Assembly: GCA_017887325.1 (NCBI GenBank)
Contig: JAGHIE010000011.1
Span: forward strand, 1 to 64,000
Reading direction: 5' to 3'
Length of the DNA stretch: 64,000 nt
Origin: Oscillospiraceae bacterium
GTDB lineage: Bacteria > Bacillota > Clostridia > Oscillospirales > Ruminococcaceae
Both the position numbers and the translations under genes were made by a program. The notes below the pieces were generated by a model. It worked only from the letters and a program-made list of their open reading frames with translations. It ran no database searches and was not told the DNA's origin. This document shows positions 6,463-15,124 of the stretch, piece by piece; within the stretch, counting starts at the first letter, position 1, and each line of letters opens with the position of its first letter.

Positions 6463-8634
6463 ATGAAGGACAAGATTTTCGGTGTTTTACAGCGTGTGGG
6501 AAGAAGTTTTATGTTGCCAATTGCAATACTTCCAGTAGCAGGATTATTGCTAGGTATAGGTAGTTCGCTTACTAATGCAACAACAATTTCAACATACGGA
6601 TTGGAATCAATTTTAGGAACAGGGACTATTTTAAATGCTCTATTTTCAATTATGGCAAAAGCAGGTAATGTTATCTTTGATAATCTTCCATTAATTTTTG
6701 CTGTAGGTGTAGCTATTGGTATGGCTAAGAAAGAAAAAGAGGTTTCAGCATTGTCAGCTATGATTTCTTTCTTTGTTATGCATGCTACAATTAATGCTAT
6801 TTTACAAATACAAGGAAAAGTTTTAGCAGATGGTACTATCGCAGAAGGTGTACTACAAGGTACAATAGCAAATGTTTTAGGTATGAAAACACTTCAAATG
6901 GGTGTATTTGGAGGTATTATAGTAGGTTTAGGTGTAGCAGCACTACACAATAGATTTTATAAGATACAATTACCTAATGCATTATCTTTCTTTGGTGGAT
7001 CTAGATTTGTACCTATTATTTCAACAATAACTTATGTTGGTGTTGGTATTTTAATGTATTTTGCATGGCCAGTTGTTCAAAATGGTATTTATGCACTAGG
7101 TGGATTAGTTACAGGTACAGGATATTTTGGAACATTAATATTTGGTATTATAAAGAGAGCTTTAATTCCATTTGGATTACACCATGTATTCTATTTACCA
7201 TTCTGGCAAACTGCTGTTGGTGGTACTATGGAAGTTGCAGGTAAAGTTATTGAAGGTGGACAAAACATATTCTTTGCTCAACTTGCAGACCCTAATACAA
7301 CACACTTTAGCGCAGATGCTACAAGATATTTCTCAGGTGAATTTATATTTATGATATTTGGTCTTCCAGGTGCAGCATTAGCAATGTATCGTTGTGCTAA
7401 AGACGAAAAGAAAAAACAAGCTGGAGGTCTTTTATTATCAGCAGCATTAACATGTATGTTGACAGGTATTACAGAACCAATCGAATTTTCATTCTTATTT
7501 GTAGCTCCTATGTTATTTGGTGTTCAAGTTATTTTAGCAGGTTCTGCTTATATGATAGCACATATGTTAAATATTGCAGTTGGTTTAACATTCTCAGGTG
7601 GTTTTATTGATTTGCTTATCTTTGGTATATTACAAGGAAATGATAAGACAAGTTGGTTATGGATTATACCAGTAGGTATAATTTACTTTATCCTATATTA
7701 TGTAATATTTACAGTATTAATCAAAAAGTTCAATTTAAAAACTCCAGGTAGAGAAGATTCTGATGAAGAAACAAAACTTTATACAAAAGCTGATTATAAA
7801 GCAAGACAAGAAGGTAATAGTGAAGGTTCAAAACAACATCATGGAGATGAAAAGAGCTTTTTAATAACACAAGGTTTAGGTGGCAAGAAAAATATATCAG
7901 ATGTTGACTGTTGTGCAACAAGATTAAGATGTACAGTAATAAATCCAGAATTAGTTAACGAAAATGTAATAAAACAAACATCTCCATCTGGTATAATAAG
8001 AAAAGGAAAAGGTGTACAAGTAATTTATGGTCCATCTGTAGCTGTTATAAAATCTAATTTAGAAGAATATTTATTAACAGCACCAGACGAAATTGTTGAA
8101 AACGACAATGTTCAAGAAGCAAATGTAACAGAACAAGTACAAGAAGAAAAAAATGATGATAAAAAAGAAGTAAAAAATACAAGAGTTTTCTGTTCTCCAT
8201 TTAATGGTAAAGCTGACTCTATAACAAAAGCTCCAGATGAAGCATTTGCTGAAAAAATGATGGGCGATGGATTTATTGTAATTCCAAGTGAAGGTGTAGC
8301 ATATGCACCAGAAGATTGTGAAGTAAGTTTTATAACAGATACAAGACACGCAATAGGATTAGAAACACAAGATGGTATGGAAGTACTATTGCATATTGGT
8401 GTAGATACTGTTAAACTAGAAGGTAAAGGATTTAATGTTTTAGTTGAAGAAGGACAAAAAGTTAAAAAAGGCGATAAATTAATGGAATTTGATATGGAAT
8501 ATATAAGAGAAAATGCAAAATCTGATAATTGTATCGTTGTATTTACAAGTCTTTCAGAAGAACAAGAAGTTGTTATGAAAACTGAGGAAAATGTTAAAGC
8601 TTTAGATGAAGTAGTAGATATTATTAGTTGTTAG
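6463..8634 (+). CDS. ptsG: PTS glucose transporter, EIICBA fusion
   Basis: Imports and phosphorylates glucose. I take ATG 6463 (723 residues, MKDKIFGVLQRVGRSFMLPIAILPVAG) because AAAGGA lies upstream; the longer in-frame reading from 6382 would run through the terminator leader. Order: EIIC with about ten membrane helices (residues 1-400, with FDNLPLIFAVGVAIG, the FGLHHVFYLPFW loop and GITEPIEFSFLF), a linker, EIIB (near 485-560, phosphorylated Cys in DCCATRLRCTV), a Glu/Lys-rich linker, and EIIA (near 585-720, active His in EVLLHIGVDTVKL). The NLKTPGRED linker is shared with Bacillus PtsG, which favours glucose over N-acetylglucosamine. Confidence 0.93.
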   Translation: MKDKIFGVLQRVGRSFMLPIAILPVAGLLLGIGSSLTNATTISTYGLESILGTGTILNALFSIMAKAGNVIFDNLPLIFAVGVAIGMAKKEKEVSALSAMISFFVMHATINAILQIQGKVLADGTIAEGVLQGTIANVLGMKTLQMGVFGGIIVGLGVAALHNRFYKIQLPNALSFFGGSRFVPIISTITYVGVGILMYFAWPVVQNGIYALGGLVTGTGYFGTLIFGIIKRALIPFGLHHVFYLPFWQTAVGGTMEVAGKVIEGGQNIFFAQLADPNTTHFSADATRYFSGEFIFMIFGLPGAALAMYRCAKDEKKKQAGGLLLSAALTCMLTGITEPIEFSFLFVAPMLFGVQVILAGSAYMIAHMLNIAVGLTFSGGFIDLLIFGILQGNDKTSWLWIIPVGIIYFILYYVIFTVLIKKFNLKTPGREDSDEETKLYTKADYKARQEGNSEGSKQHHGDEKSFLITQGLGGKKNISDVDCCATRLRCTVINPELVNENVIKQTSPSGIIRKGKGVQVIYGPSVAVIKSNLEEYLLTAPDEIVENDNVQEANVTEQVQEEKNDDKKEVKNTRVFCSPFNGKADSITKAPDEAFAEKMMGDGFIVIPSEGVAYAPEDCEVSFITDTRHAIGLETQDGMEVLLHIGVDTVKLEGKGFNVLVEEGQKVKKGDKLMEFDMEYIRENAKSDNCIVVFTSLSEEQEVVMKTEENVKALDEVVDIISC

Positions 8635-8656
8635 ATGTTAATAAAAAGGAGGGTTT

Positions 8657-9499
8657 ATGTATCGTATAATAAAAGTATTAAATAATAATAGTATTCTTGT
8701 ATTTCACGAGGATAGAAAAAAAGAATATATATTGCTAGGTAATGGGATTGGTTTTGGAAAGAAAACAAGTGAAAGAATAGAAAATATAAATAATGCAAAA
8801 ATTTATTCACTGGTTACAAGACAAAAACAACAATCCGTATTAAAAGCAATAAACGGAATAAACCCTATCTTTATCGAAGCAACAGCAAAGATAATAGATG
8901 AAGCAGAAAAAGAGTTTTCTAAAATAAATAAAGGTATATTGTTGCCACTTGCAGATCATATATCTTTAGCAGTAGCAAGAGCTAAAGAAAATTCTCAACT
9001 TTCAAATCCTTTTAATCCTGATATTAAATTACTTTTTTCAAAGGAGTTTGATGTAGCTTTAAAAGGTAAAGATATTTTAAAAGAAATGACAGGTTTTGAG
9101 ATATCTGATAGTGAAGCTGGATTTATAGCGCTTCATATTCATGCAGGTCTTACAGGTGAGCAGGTGGCACATACTTTAAATGTCACAAGAATGATTAATG
9201 AAAGCATGGCAATAATAGAAAAACATCTTGAATCAGAAAGTGTAAAAGATACACTTGCATATAATAGATTAATGAGTTATCTATATTATGTAATTGCAAG
9301 AGTAATTAAAAATGAACATGCTGACATAGATATAAATGATTATATTATTGAGAAATATCCTGTAGCATCTAAAATAGCTCAAGAAGTTTGTGATTATATG
9401 GAAAGTCAATTAAAAACAGAGTTAGTAAAAGATGAGTTAGGATTTTTAGCAATTCATATTCAAAGAATAATTACAAGTAGAGATACTAGTAATATTTAA
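8657..9499 (+). CDS. PRD-containing transcription antiterminator (LicT/GlcT family)
   Basis: RNA-binding antiterminator expected to bind the RAT site in the ptsG leader. 280 residues: an N-terminal CAT RNA-binding domain (1-55, with LGNGIGFGKK), PRD1 (about 65-170, H101 in ADHISLAV and H160 in ALHIH) and PRD2 (about 175-275, H267 in AIHIQR). The position where PRD2 normally has its first phosphorylatable His (RF..HL) holds Y208 (RLMSYLYY), so HPr-type control of PRD2 may be altered. It lies 22 nt after ptsG with an AGGAGGG ribosome site. Its own gene is under the switch it controls, which gives positive feedback. Gene symbol is uncertain between glcT and licT. Confidence 0.92.
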   Translation: MYRIIKVLNNNSILVFHEDRKKEYILLGNGIGFGKKTSERIENINNAKIYSLVTRQKQQSVLKAINGINPIFIEATAKIIDEAEKEFSKINKGILLPLADHISLAVARAKENSQLSNPFNPDIKLLFSKEFDVALKGKDILKEMTGFEISDSEAGFIALHIHAGLTGEQVAHTLNVTRMINESMAIIEKHLESESVKDTLAYNRLMSYLYYVIARVIKNEHADIDINDYIIEKYPVASKIAQEVCDYMESQLKTELVKDELGFLAIHIQRIITSRDTSNI

Positions 9500-9531
9500 T
9501 AAATTAAAAATATATAGAGGAGAAATTAGTT

Positions 9532-9789
9532 ATGAAAAATTTTGAGTACACAATTAAAGATGAATTAGGAATTCACGCAAGACCAGCAGGAGTTTTAGCT
9601 AAAGAAGCAAAAAAATATGCAAGTACAATTACAATTACTAAAGATGGTAAATCAGCACAAGCAACAAAATTAATGGCTGTTATGGCACTAGGTGTTAAAA
9701 ATGGTAACACAGTTACAGTAACAGTTGAAGGTGACGATGAAGAACAAGCATTTGAAGGTATCAAAGCATTTTTTGAAAACAATCTATAA
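9532..9789 (+). CDS. ptsH: Phosphocarrier protein HPr (lacks the usual Ser46)
   Basis: Transfers phosphate from enzyme I to EIIA. 85 residues with the active-site His15 in GIHARPAG. Ungapped alignment to Bacillus HPr places Lys at position 46 (ATKLMAVMALG) where Ser46 is normally phosphorylated by HPr kinase for CcpA-dependent catabolite repression. This HPr should therefore work in sugar uptake but not as the HPr(Ser-P) co-repressor, so a second HPr or Crh would be needed for that role. Ribosome site GAGGAG is 7 nt before ATG 9532. It is between the antiterminator and ptsI in one operon. Confidence 0.96.
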   Translation: MKNFEYTIKDELGIHARPAGVLAKEAKKYASTITITKDGKSAQATKLMAVMALGVKNGNTVTVTVEGDDEEQAFEGIKAFFENNL

Positions 9790-9808
9790 TAGATAAGAAG
9801 GTTATAGT

Positions 9809-11428
9809 ATGGAATGTTTGAAAGGTAAATCAGCTTATGCAGGGGTTGCTTTGGGTAAGATAGCTGTTTTAAGCAAACAAGACTATGTTATAAAGCGTAA
9901 AAAAATTGATAGTCCAGAGCATGAGCTTGAAAGAATTGAAAAAGCTAAAGAAAAATCTTTAGAACAACTTCAAGCACTATACGACAGAGCTGTAGTTGAA
10001 GTTGGGGAAGCAAATGCAACTATTTTTGAAGTTCATCAAATGATGTTAGAAGACGATGACTTTAATGAAGAAATTGAAAATATCATTCGTACAGAAATGG
10101 TTAATGCTGAATATGCAGTAGCAAAAGCAGGAGATGATTTTTCTCAAATGTTTGCTAGCATGGACGATGAATATATGAAAGCTAGAGCTACTGATGTTAA
10201 AGACATATCTGAACGACTTGTAAGAAATTTATATGGAAAAGAAGACAACGATTTAAATTATTCAGAACCAGTTATTGTTGTAGCTGATGATTTATCACCA
10301 AGTGAAACAGTGCAAATGGATAAAAATAAAATACTTGCATTTGTAACAGTACATGGTTCAACAAATTCACATACAGCTATATTAGCTAGAATGATGAATA
10401 TTCCAGCACTTGTTAGTACACCATTAAATTTAGATGAACTAAAAAGTGGTATGGAAGCAGTTGTAGATGGTTTTACAGGGGAAGTTTATATAAATCCGAC
10501 AGAAGAAGTAAAAAATCAAGCTTTAGAAAAAATACAAAAAGAAAAAGAAAAACAAGAACTACTTTTAACATTAAAAGGTAAAGAAAATGTTACTAAGAGT
10601 GGTAAAGAAATAAAAATATACGCTAATATTGGTAGTGTTAGTGATGTAGGTTATGTTTTAACAAATGATGCAGGCGGAATCGGATTATTTAGAAGTGAAT
10701 TTTTGTATATAGGTAGAAATGATTTACCATCAGAAGAAGAACAATTTACAGCATATAAACAAACAGCTCAAATGATGGCTGGTAAAAAAGTTATTATTCG
10801 TACATTGGATATTGGTGCTGATAAACAAGCTGATTATTTAGAACTTGGAGAAGAAGAAAATCCAGCTTTAGGTTATAGAGCAATTAGAATATGTCTATCT
10901 CAACCAGAAATATTTAAAGTTCAATTAAGAGCTATTTTAAGAGCTTCTGTATATGGTAATATTTCAGTTATGTATCCTATGATTATTTCTGTTGAAGAAG
11001 TTTTAAAAATCAAAGAAATTATGGCAGAAGTTAAAGCTGAGTTAACAGAACAAGGTATGCCTTTTAAAGATATAGAAGAAGGAATTATGATAGAAACTCC
11101 TGCTGCTGCTATGATTAGCGATGAATTAGCAGAGCTAGTAGATTTCTTTAGTGTTGGTACAAACGACTTAACACAATATACTCTTGCAATAGACCGTCAA
11201 AATCAAAAATTAGATCCATTTTATAATGCACATCATAAAGCTGTTTTAAAATTTATTAAAATGGCTGCAGATAATGCACATAAAGCAGGAAAATGGATTG
11301 GTATATGTGGCGAGTTAGGTGCAGATCTTACTTTAACAAAAACATTCGTAGAAATGGGAATTGATGAGTTATCTGTATCACCTTCAATGGTATTAAAAGT
11401 AAGAAAAGCTGTTAGAGATTTAGATTAA
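9809..11428 (+). CDS. ptsI: Phosphoenolpyruvate-protein phosphotransferase, PTS enzyme I
   Basis: Takes phosphate from phosphoenolpyruvate and passes it to HPr His15; cytoplasmic dimer. The 539-residue protein has an N-terminal HPr-binding domain, the swivelling His domain with the phosphorylated His in GSTNSHTAILAR (near residue 191), and the C-terminal PEP-binding TIM barrel with GIGLFRSEFLY, IRTLDIGADKQ, GIMIETPAA, DFFSVGTNDLTQYTLAIDR and GICGELGAD. Length is slightly under the usual 570. It is the last gene of the ptsG operon and is followed by a strong terminator. Confidence 0.97.
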   Translation: MECLKGKSAYAGVALGKIAVLSKQDYVIKRKKIDSPEHELERIEKAKEKSLEQLQALYDRAVVEVGEANATIFEVHQMMLEDDDFNEEIENIIRTEMVNAEYAVAKAGDDFSQMFASMDDEYMKARATDVKDISERLVRNLYGKEDNDLNYSEPVIVVADDLSPSETVQMDKNKILAFVTVHGSTNSHTAILARMMNIPALVSTPLNLDELKSGMEAVVDGFTGEVYINPTEEVKNQALEKIQKEKEKQELLLTLKGKENVTKSGKEIKIYANIGSVSDVGYVLTNDAGGIGLFRSEFLYIGRNDLPSEEEQFTAYKQTAQMMAGKKVIIRTLDIGADKQADYLELGEEENPALGYRAIRICLSQPEIFKVQLRAILRASVYGNISVMYPMIISVEEVLKIKEIMAEVKAELTEQGMPFKDIEEGIMIETPAAAMISDELAELVDFFSVGTNDLTQYTLAIDRQNQKLDPFYNAHHKAVLKFIKMAADNAHKAGKWIGICGELGADLTLTKTFVEMGIDELSVSPSMVLKVRKAVRDLD

Positions 11429-11431
11429 AAT

Positions 11432-11466
11432 AAAAACAGAGAGTTTTTTAACTCTCTGTTTTTTTA
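11432..11466 (+). terminator. Terminator after ptsI
   Basis: AAAACAGAGAGTT pairs with AACTCTCTGTTTT (13 bp, TTTT loop) followed by a T-run. Confidence 0.92.
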
Positions 11467-11537
11467 TAAAAAAATATATACATTTTGAAATTTTAGTAGT
11501 AAAATAAAAATAAAATAATGTGTAATAGGTGATATAA

Positions 11538-12512
11538 ATGAACTATAATTCAGATAAATTATACGACATTGTAACTTTTGGAGAAATTTTAATTGATTTC
11601 ACAAGTGAAGGAATTAATGAAAACGGACAAAAAATATTTGCTCAAAATCCAGGAGGAGCTCCTGCTAATGTGGCTGTATGTGCAAAAAGATTGGGAGCAA
11701 ATACTTCTTTTGTTGGAAAAGTCGGCGATGATATGCACGGACATTTTTTAAAAAATGTATTGGAGCAAGAAGGTGTAGACACAAAAGGAATGGTTGTTGA
11801 CAAAGACTATTTTACAACATTAGCGTTTGTGGATATATCAGATACAGGTGAGCGTAGTTTTTCTTTTGCTAGAAAACCTGGTGCAGATACTCAAATTACA
11901 GAAAGTGAATTAAATCAAGAAGTTTTAAATAATGCAAAAATTTTTCATGTAGGTTCTTTATCTCTTACAAATGAACCAAGTAAAACAACAACTTTTTATG
12001 CTGTAAAAAAAGCAAAAGAAAATAATTCAATTATTTCATATGACCCTAATTATAGAGCTTCTTTATGGGAAAATGAAGATATAGCAAAAAGTAGTATGAG
12101 AAGTTTAATACCTTATGTTGATATTATGAAAATATCTGATGAAGAAGTAGAATTGTTGACGGGACAAAAGGATATTGAAAAAGGTGCTCAAATTTTATTT
12201 AATCAAGGAGTAAAGCTTGTTACTATTACTTTAGGATCAAAAGGTGCATATGTATACTTTAACAATAGAGGAAAAATAATTTCAGGATATAAGAGTAAAG
12301 TCGTAGATACTACTGGTGCAGGTGATTCTTTTTGGGGTGGACTTCTTTATAATATTAGTAAAACGAATAAGTCATTAGATGATTTGTCTTTTGAGGAAAT
12401 AGAAGAATATATAAATTTTGCAAATGCAGTTGCTAGTATTTGTGTTGAAAGAAAAGGAGCTATTCCAGCTATGCCAACAATAGTTGAAGTAGAAAATAAA
12501 ATAAAAAAATAA
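11538..12512 (+). CDS. Fructokinase, PfkB/ribokinase family
   Basis: ATP-dependent phosphorylation of a sugar, most likely fructose, in the cytoplasm. The 324-residue protein has the PfkB signatures: the N-terminal FGEILIDF, NPGGAPANVA near residue 36, the dual-glycine GKVGDD, SYDPNYRASLW near 168, and the catalytic DTTGAGDSFWGG near 256 with the general-base Asp. The GGAPANVAV and DPNYR.SLW motifs fit bacterial fructokinase (ScrK-type) better than ribokinase or 1-phosphofructokinase. It is preceded by the ptsI terminator with only a weak ribosome site (AGGTGAT), and appears monocistronic. Confidence 0.88.
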   Translation: MNYNSDKLYDIVTFGEILIDFTSEGINENGQKIFAQNPGGAPANVAVCAKRLGANTSFVGKVGDDMHGHFLKNVLEQEGVDTKGMVVDKDYFTTLAFVDISDTGERSFSFARKPGADTQITESELNQEVLNNAKIFHVGSLSLTNEPSKTTTFYAVKKAKENNSIISYDPNYRASLWENEDIAKSSMRSLIPYVDIMKISDEEVELLTGQKDIEKGAQILFNQGVKLVTITLGSKGAYVYFNNRGKIISGYKSKVVDTTGAGDSFWGGLLYNISKTNKSLDDLSFEEIEEYINFANAVASICVERKGAIPAMPTIVEVENKIKK

Positions 12513-12540
12513 GTTACACTATATGTGTAACTTATTTTTT
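12504..12540. terminator. Bidirectional terminator between the fructokinase and transporter genes
   Basis: AATAAGTTACAC pairs with GTGTAACTTATT around TATAT, with T-runs on both sides (A-run on the left arm, T-run on the right). It serves the two convergent genes. Confidence 0.9.
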
Positions 12541-13736
12541 TATTCTTCAAGTTGTTTATATTTTTTAATACTAATAGCACAAGACAATCCACCCAAAACA
12601 ATTATTACTATCCATAATATTATTGTAATTGTCCAACCGAAATTATCATTTATTACAGCTATACCATATGCTGATAAGGCACTGCCTATATATGTACAAG
12701 AATTTAAAATTCCAGATATAGTAGAAACTTTACCATATTTTACAAATTTTGCTGGTAAATTTCCTATTAAAAGCAAGTTTATACCATGCATACAAGCTGT
12801 CAAAAAAGACATTGAAACTATTGATAAAACAATGGAATTTAGATTTGTAACTAATATAATACATGACACTAATGCAATTATCCATATATATGATGACAAT
12901 AAAATATCATTAGAAATTTTTTTATTTATATATCTAGTTAAGGCAACACAAATAATACTAAAGATTGGTAAAATAGTTGTTGTTAATATAGATGAAGTTG
13001 ATGGTAATTTGAAAGTATCATTAATAAATGTAGGCATCCAAGTAGTAATACCGTCACGAAGTAATCCTTGTAAAACAATTGCAAACATAATTGGAATTAA
13101 ACCAGTAGATACAATTATTTTAGATATAGGCAAATTATTTTTTATCTGAGTTTCTATTATTTCTTCTGGTTTGTTTGGTGTATTTTTTACTTTTAAAGCC
13201 CAAATAGTAAATGTAATAAAACCTAATAGTGCTGATAATATAAATACTAATTTAAAGTTATATAAAGAAATACACATTGGAACAAACATATATATGAATA
13301 CTGTCGCAACTGATGCAGAAATGGTGACTAGGGCACAACCTCTTTTATAATATTCCATTGGTAATTTATTTGTCATTAATTTTACAAGAGGTGGCCATAA
13401 AAGTGCTTGAGCAAATCCATTTATAGTCCAAATGATTATAATAAAATAAATATTGTTAGTTAATGCAACTAAAATATTAACCGAGCTAGATATTATAAGA
13501 CCTAAAGAAACCATAGATTTAGGATTCATTTTATCTCCTAAAAATCCAGCTATTAATTGACCTAAACCATAACTTATAAAACTACAAGTTACAGCAATAC
13601 TTGCAGTAGAACTTTTAATATTCATAAAGTCTACCATTTCTACTAATGTTGCACCATAGTTAATTCTTGTGATATAGCTAGTAAAATAAACTAAACAACA
13701 AAGTAAAATAAATTTACCTTCTTTATTTATGCTCAT
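12540..13736 (-). CDS. MFS transporter, organophosphate:anion antiporter-like
   Basis: 398 residues with 12 predicted membrane helices. The opening YFTSYITRINYGATLVEMV, GLGQLIAGFLGDKMNPK and NGFAQALLWPPLVKLM resemble the organophosphate:phosphate antiporter (GlpT/UhpT) branch of the major facilitator superfamily. Such proteins import phosphorylated sugars or glycerol phosphates in exchange for phosphate. It is the last gene of a reverse-strand operon with a DeoR repressor and a PHP hydrolase, so the two enzymatic genes may take up and dephosphorylate one substrate. That substrate cannot be read from the sequence. An AGGAAAGGA ribosome site precedes the ATG at 13736. Confidence 0.8.
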   Translation of the reverse strand: MSINKEGKFILLCCLVYFTSYITRINYGATLVEMVDFMNIKSSTASIAVTCSFISYGLGQLIAGFLGDKMNPKSMVSLGLIISSSVNILVALTNNIYFIIIIWTINGFAQALLWPPLVKLMTNKLPMEYYKRGCALVTISASVATVFIYMFVPMCISLYNFKLVFILSALLGFITFTIWALKVKNTPNKPEEIIETQIKNNLPISKIIVSTGLIPIMFAIVLQGLLRDGITTWMPTFINDTFKLPSTSSILTTTILPIFSIICVALTRYINKKISNDILLSSYIWIIALVSCIILVTNLNSIVLSIVSMSFLTACMHGINLLLIGNLPAKFVKYGKVSTISGILNSCTYIGSALSAYGIAVINDNFGWTITIILWIVIIVLGGLSCAISIKKYKQLEE

Positions 13737-13762
13737 TTACTTTGATAAGTCCTTTCCTAAAG

Positions 13763-15109
13763 TTATTTGTTGTAAAAATATTTTTGATATAGTTTATCAA
13801 CATCACGCTTACAAGCTAGTAATTTTTCTTTAGCATTATCAACATCAGCTATGAAATCACGCATTAATTTGCCTTCGTATTTACATAATTCAAAGTGCAT
13901 AGGGAAATAGTTTTCATATAAGAATAAAGCATATTGAACTAAACGATAAGGGCCATGTATATTATAATTTTCTCCAACATATTGTTGAACAGCTACACTT
14001 TCTAAATTTTTTACAGCAGAGATAATATCATCATGTGAATTTTCTTTAGCAAACACAATAGTTCTTTCTTCAGTAAACATTTCGTACATATTTGGTTTAC
14101 TTCCACCACAAGGATTTACAGTACCATGAGAATCACTAGAACCAACTATAGGAATTTTAACGCCATTAGCTCGTAATTCGTTATATAGTGCTATTTGTGT
14201 CATATTTTCTTCGTTTGTTTGACCACCGATTAATTCAAAAGCATCAGCATAGCCTTCTGATAAAAATTTCTTAGAAAAAGCGTCTGAAATATTTCTTATA
14301 GAACATCTCCAATGAGGGTGTGCAAAGATTGCCATACCATTAGCTTCTCTAATTTTTTTACAAACAAGAATACAAGACGCTAATTCAAATGAATCAATGT
14401 TATATGGTAAGTCAGTTAAAGTATCTTCAATAGCTTTAACTTCTTTCAACCAATGTTCAGTAGGAATTCTTTTGTCCCAATTTGCATGTTCGTTATCTAC
14501 AGTACATATTTCGTTAACGCTATAATCAGAGCCAAAGTTTACGATATGAACATCATTGTTAGGAGAGTGAACTTCTTCACCTCGGTATATTTTAAATGAT
14601 AAATCTAAATCTTTATAAGTATCTATAGCACGAACAGAAGGAGTGTATCTAAAATGGTCTGTTATTGCCATAAAATCAAAACCTTCTTCACGATAACGAG
14701 CACAAACATATTCAGGAGCTTCTCTTCCGTCTGACATATAAGAGTGAACATGAAAATCTCCTATTAATGGTCTTTTTTCAATCAAGTCTTTTTCTAATGC
14801 ATATACATTCAAAACTTCATAAGGGAATTTATCTTCTTTTTTATATAATCGAACATGATATTCTTGTTCGATTGGTAAAGTTACTTTAGTTGTTAAACTC
14901 TTTTTATCAGAAGAAATTGTAGTTATCCCTTGAATACCTTCTGATTTTATACCATCATTAACACCTACAAATTTAATTATATACTCATCTGATTTATCGA
15001 AGTTTACATGTTCAGATAAAGCTTTTATTGTTATCTCTACTTCTTTTTGAATAGGTAAAACTTTAGGATAAATATCATAATAATATAGTTTTGTTTGTTT
15101 GCTTAACAT
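13763..15109 (-). CDS. PHP-domain metal-dependent phosphoesterase with N-terminal beta domain
   Basis: 448 residues. Residues 1-110 look like an all-beta accessory domain (alternating hydrophobic strands, no signal peptide). From about 115 the PHP motifs follow in order: DFHVHS (H120, H122), ITDHF (D151, H152), RGEEVHSP (Glu and H181), IFAHPHW and the C-terminal SSDSHG. These bind two or three metal ions in histidinol phosphatase-like and polymerase-associated phosphoesterases. The exact substrate is unknown; CehA/McbA-like carboxylesterase or phosphodiesterase members share this layout. A GGAG ribosome site precedes the ATG. It lies 15 nt downstream of the DeoR gene and 26 nt before the transporter gene, clearly one operon. 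Confidence 0.85.
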   Translation of the reverse strand: MLSKQTKLYYYDIYPKVLPIQKEVEITIKALSEHVNFDKSDEYIIKFVGVNDGIKSEGIQGITTISSDKKSLTTKVTLPIEQEYHVRLYKKEDKFPYEVLNVYALEKDLIEKRPLIGDFHVHSYMSDGREAPEYVCARYREEGFDFMAITDHFRYTPSVRAIDTYKDLDLSFKIYRGEEVHSPNNDVHIVNFGSDYSVNEICTVDNEHANWDKRIPTEHWLKEVKAIEDTLTDLPYNIDSFELASCILVCKKIREANGMAIFAHPHWRCSIRNISDAFSKKFLSEGYADAFELIGGQTNEENMTQIALYNELRANGVKIPIVGSSDSHGTVNPCGGSKPNMYEMFTEERTIVFAKENSHDDIISAVKNLESVAVQQYVGENYNIHGPYRLVQYALFLYENYFPMHFELCKYEGKLMRDFIADVDNAKEKLLACKRDVDKLYQKYFYNK

Positions 15110-15124
15110 AAAAATTCTCCTTTT

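Noticed and set aside
12523-13149. 208-codon open frame on the plus strand
   Set aside because: It lies wholly inside the antisense of the MFS transporter gene, has no ribosome site and no recognisable domain; AT-rich transmembrane genes often leave such antisense frames.
13763-15109. PHP protein as the missing histidinol-phosphatase
   Set aside because: It has an N-terminal beta domain that HisJ lacks, is on the opposite strand 9 kb from the his operon, and is co-transcribed with a DeoR regulator and a transporter.
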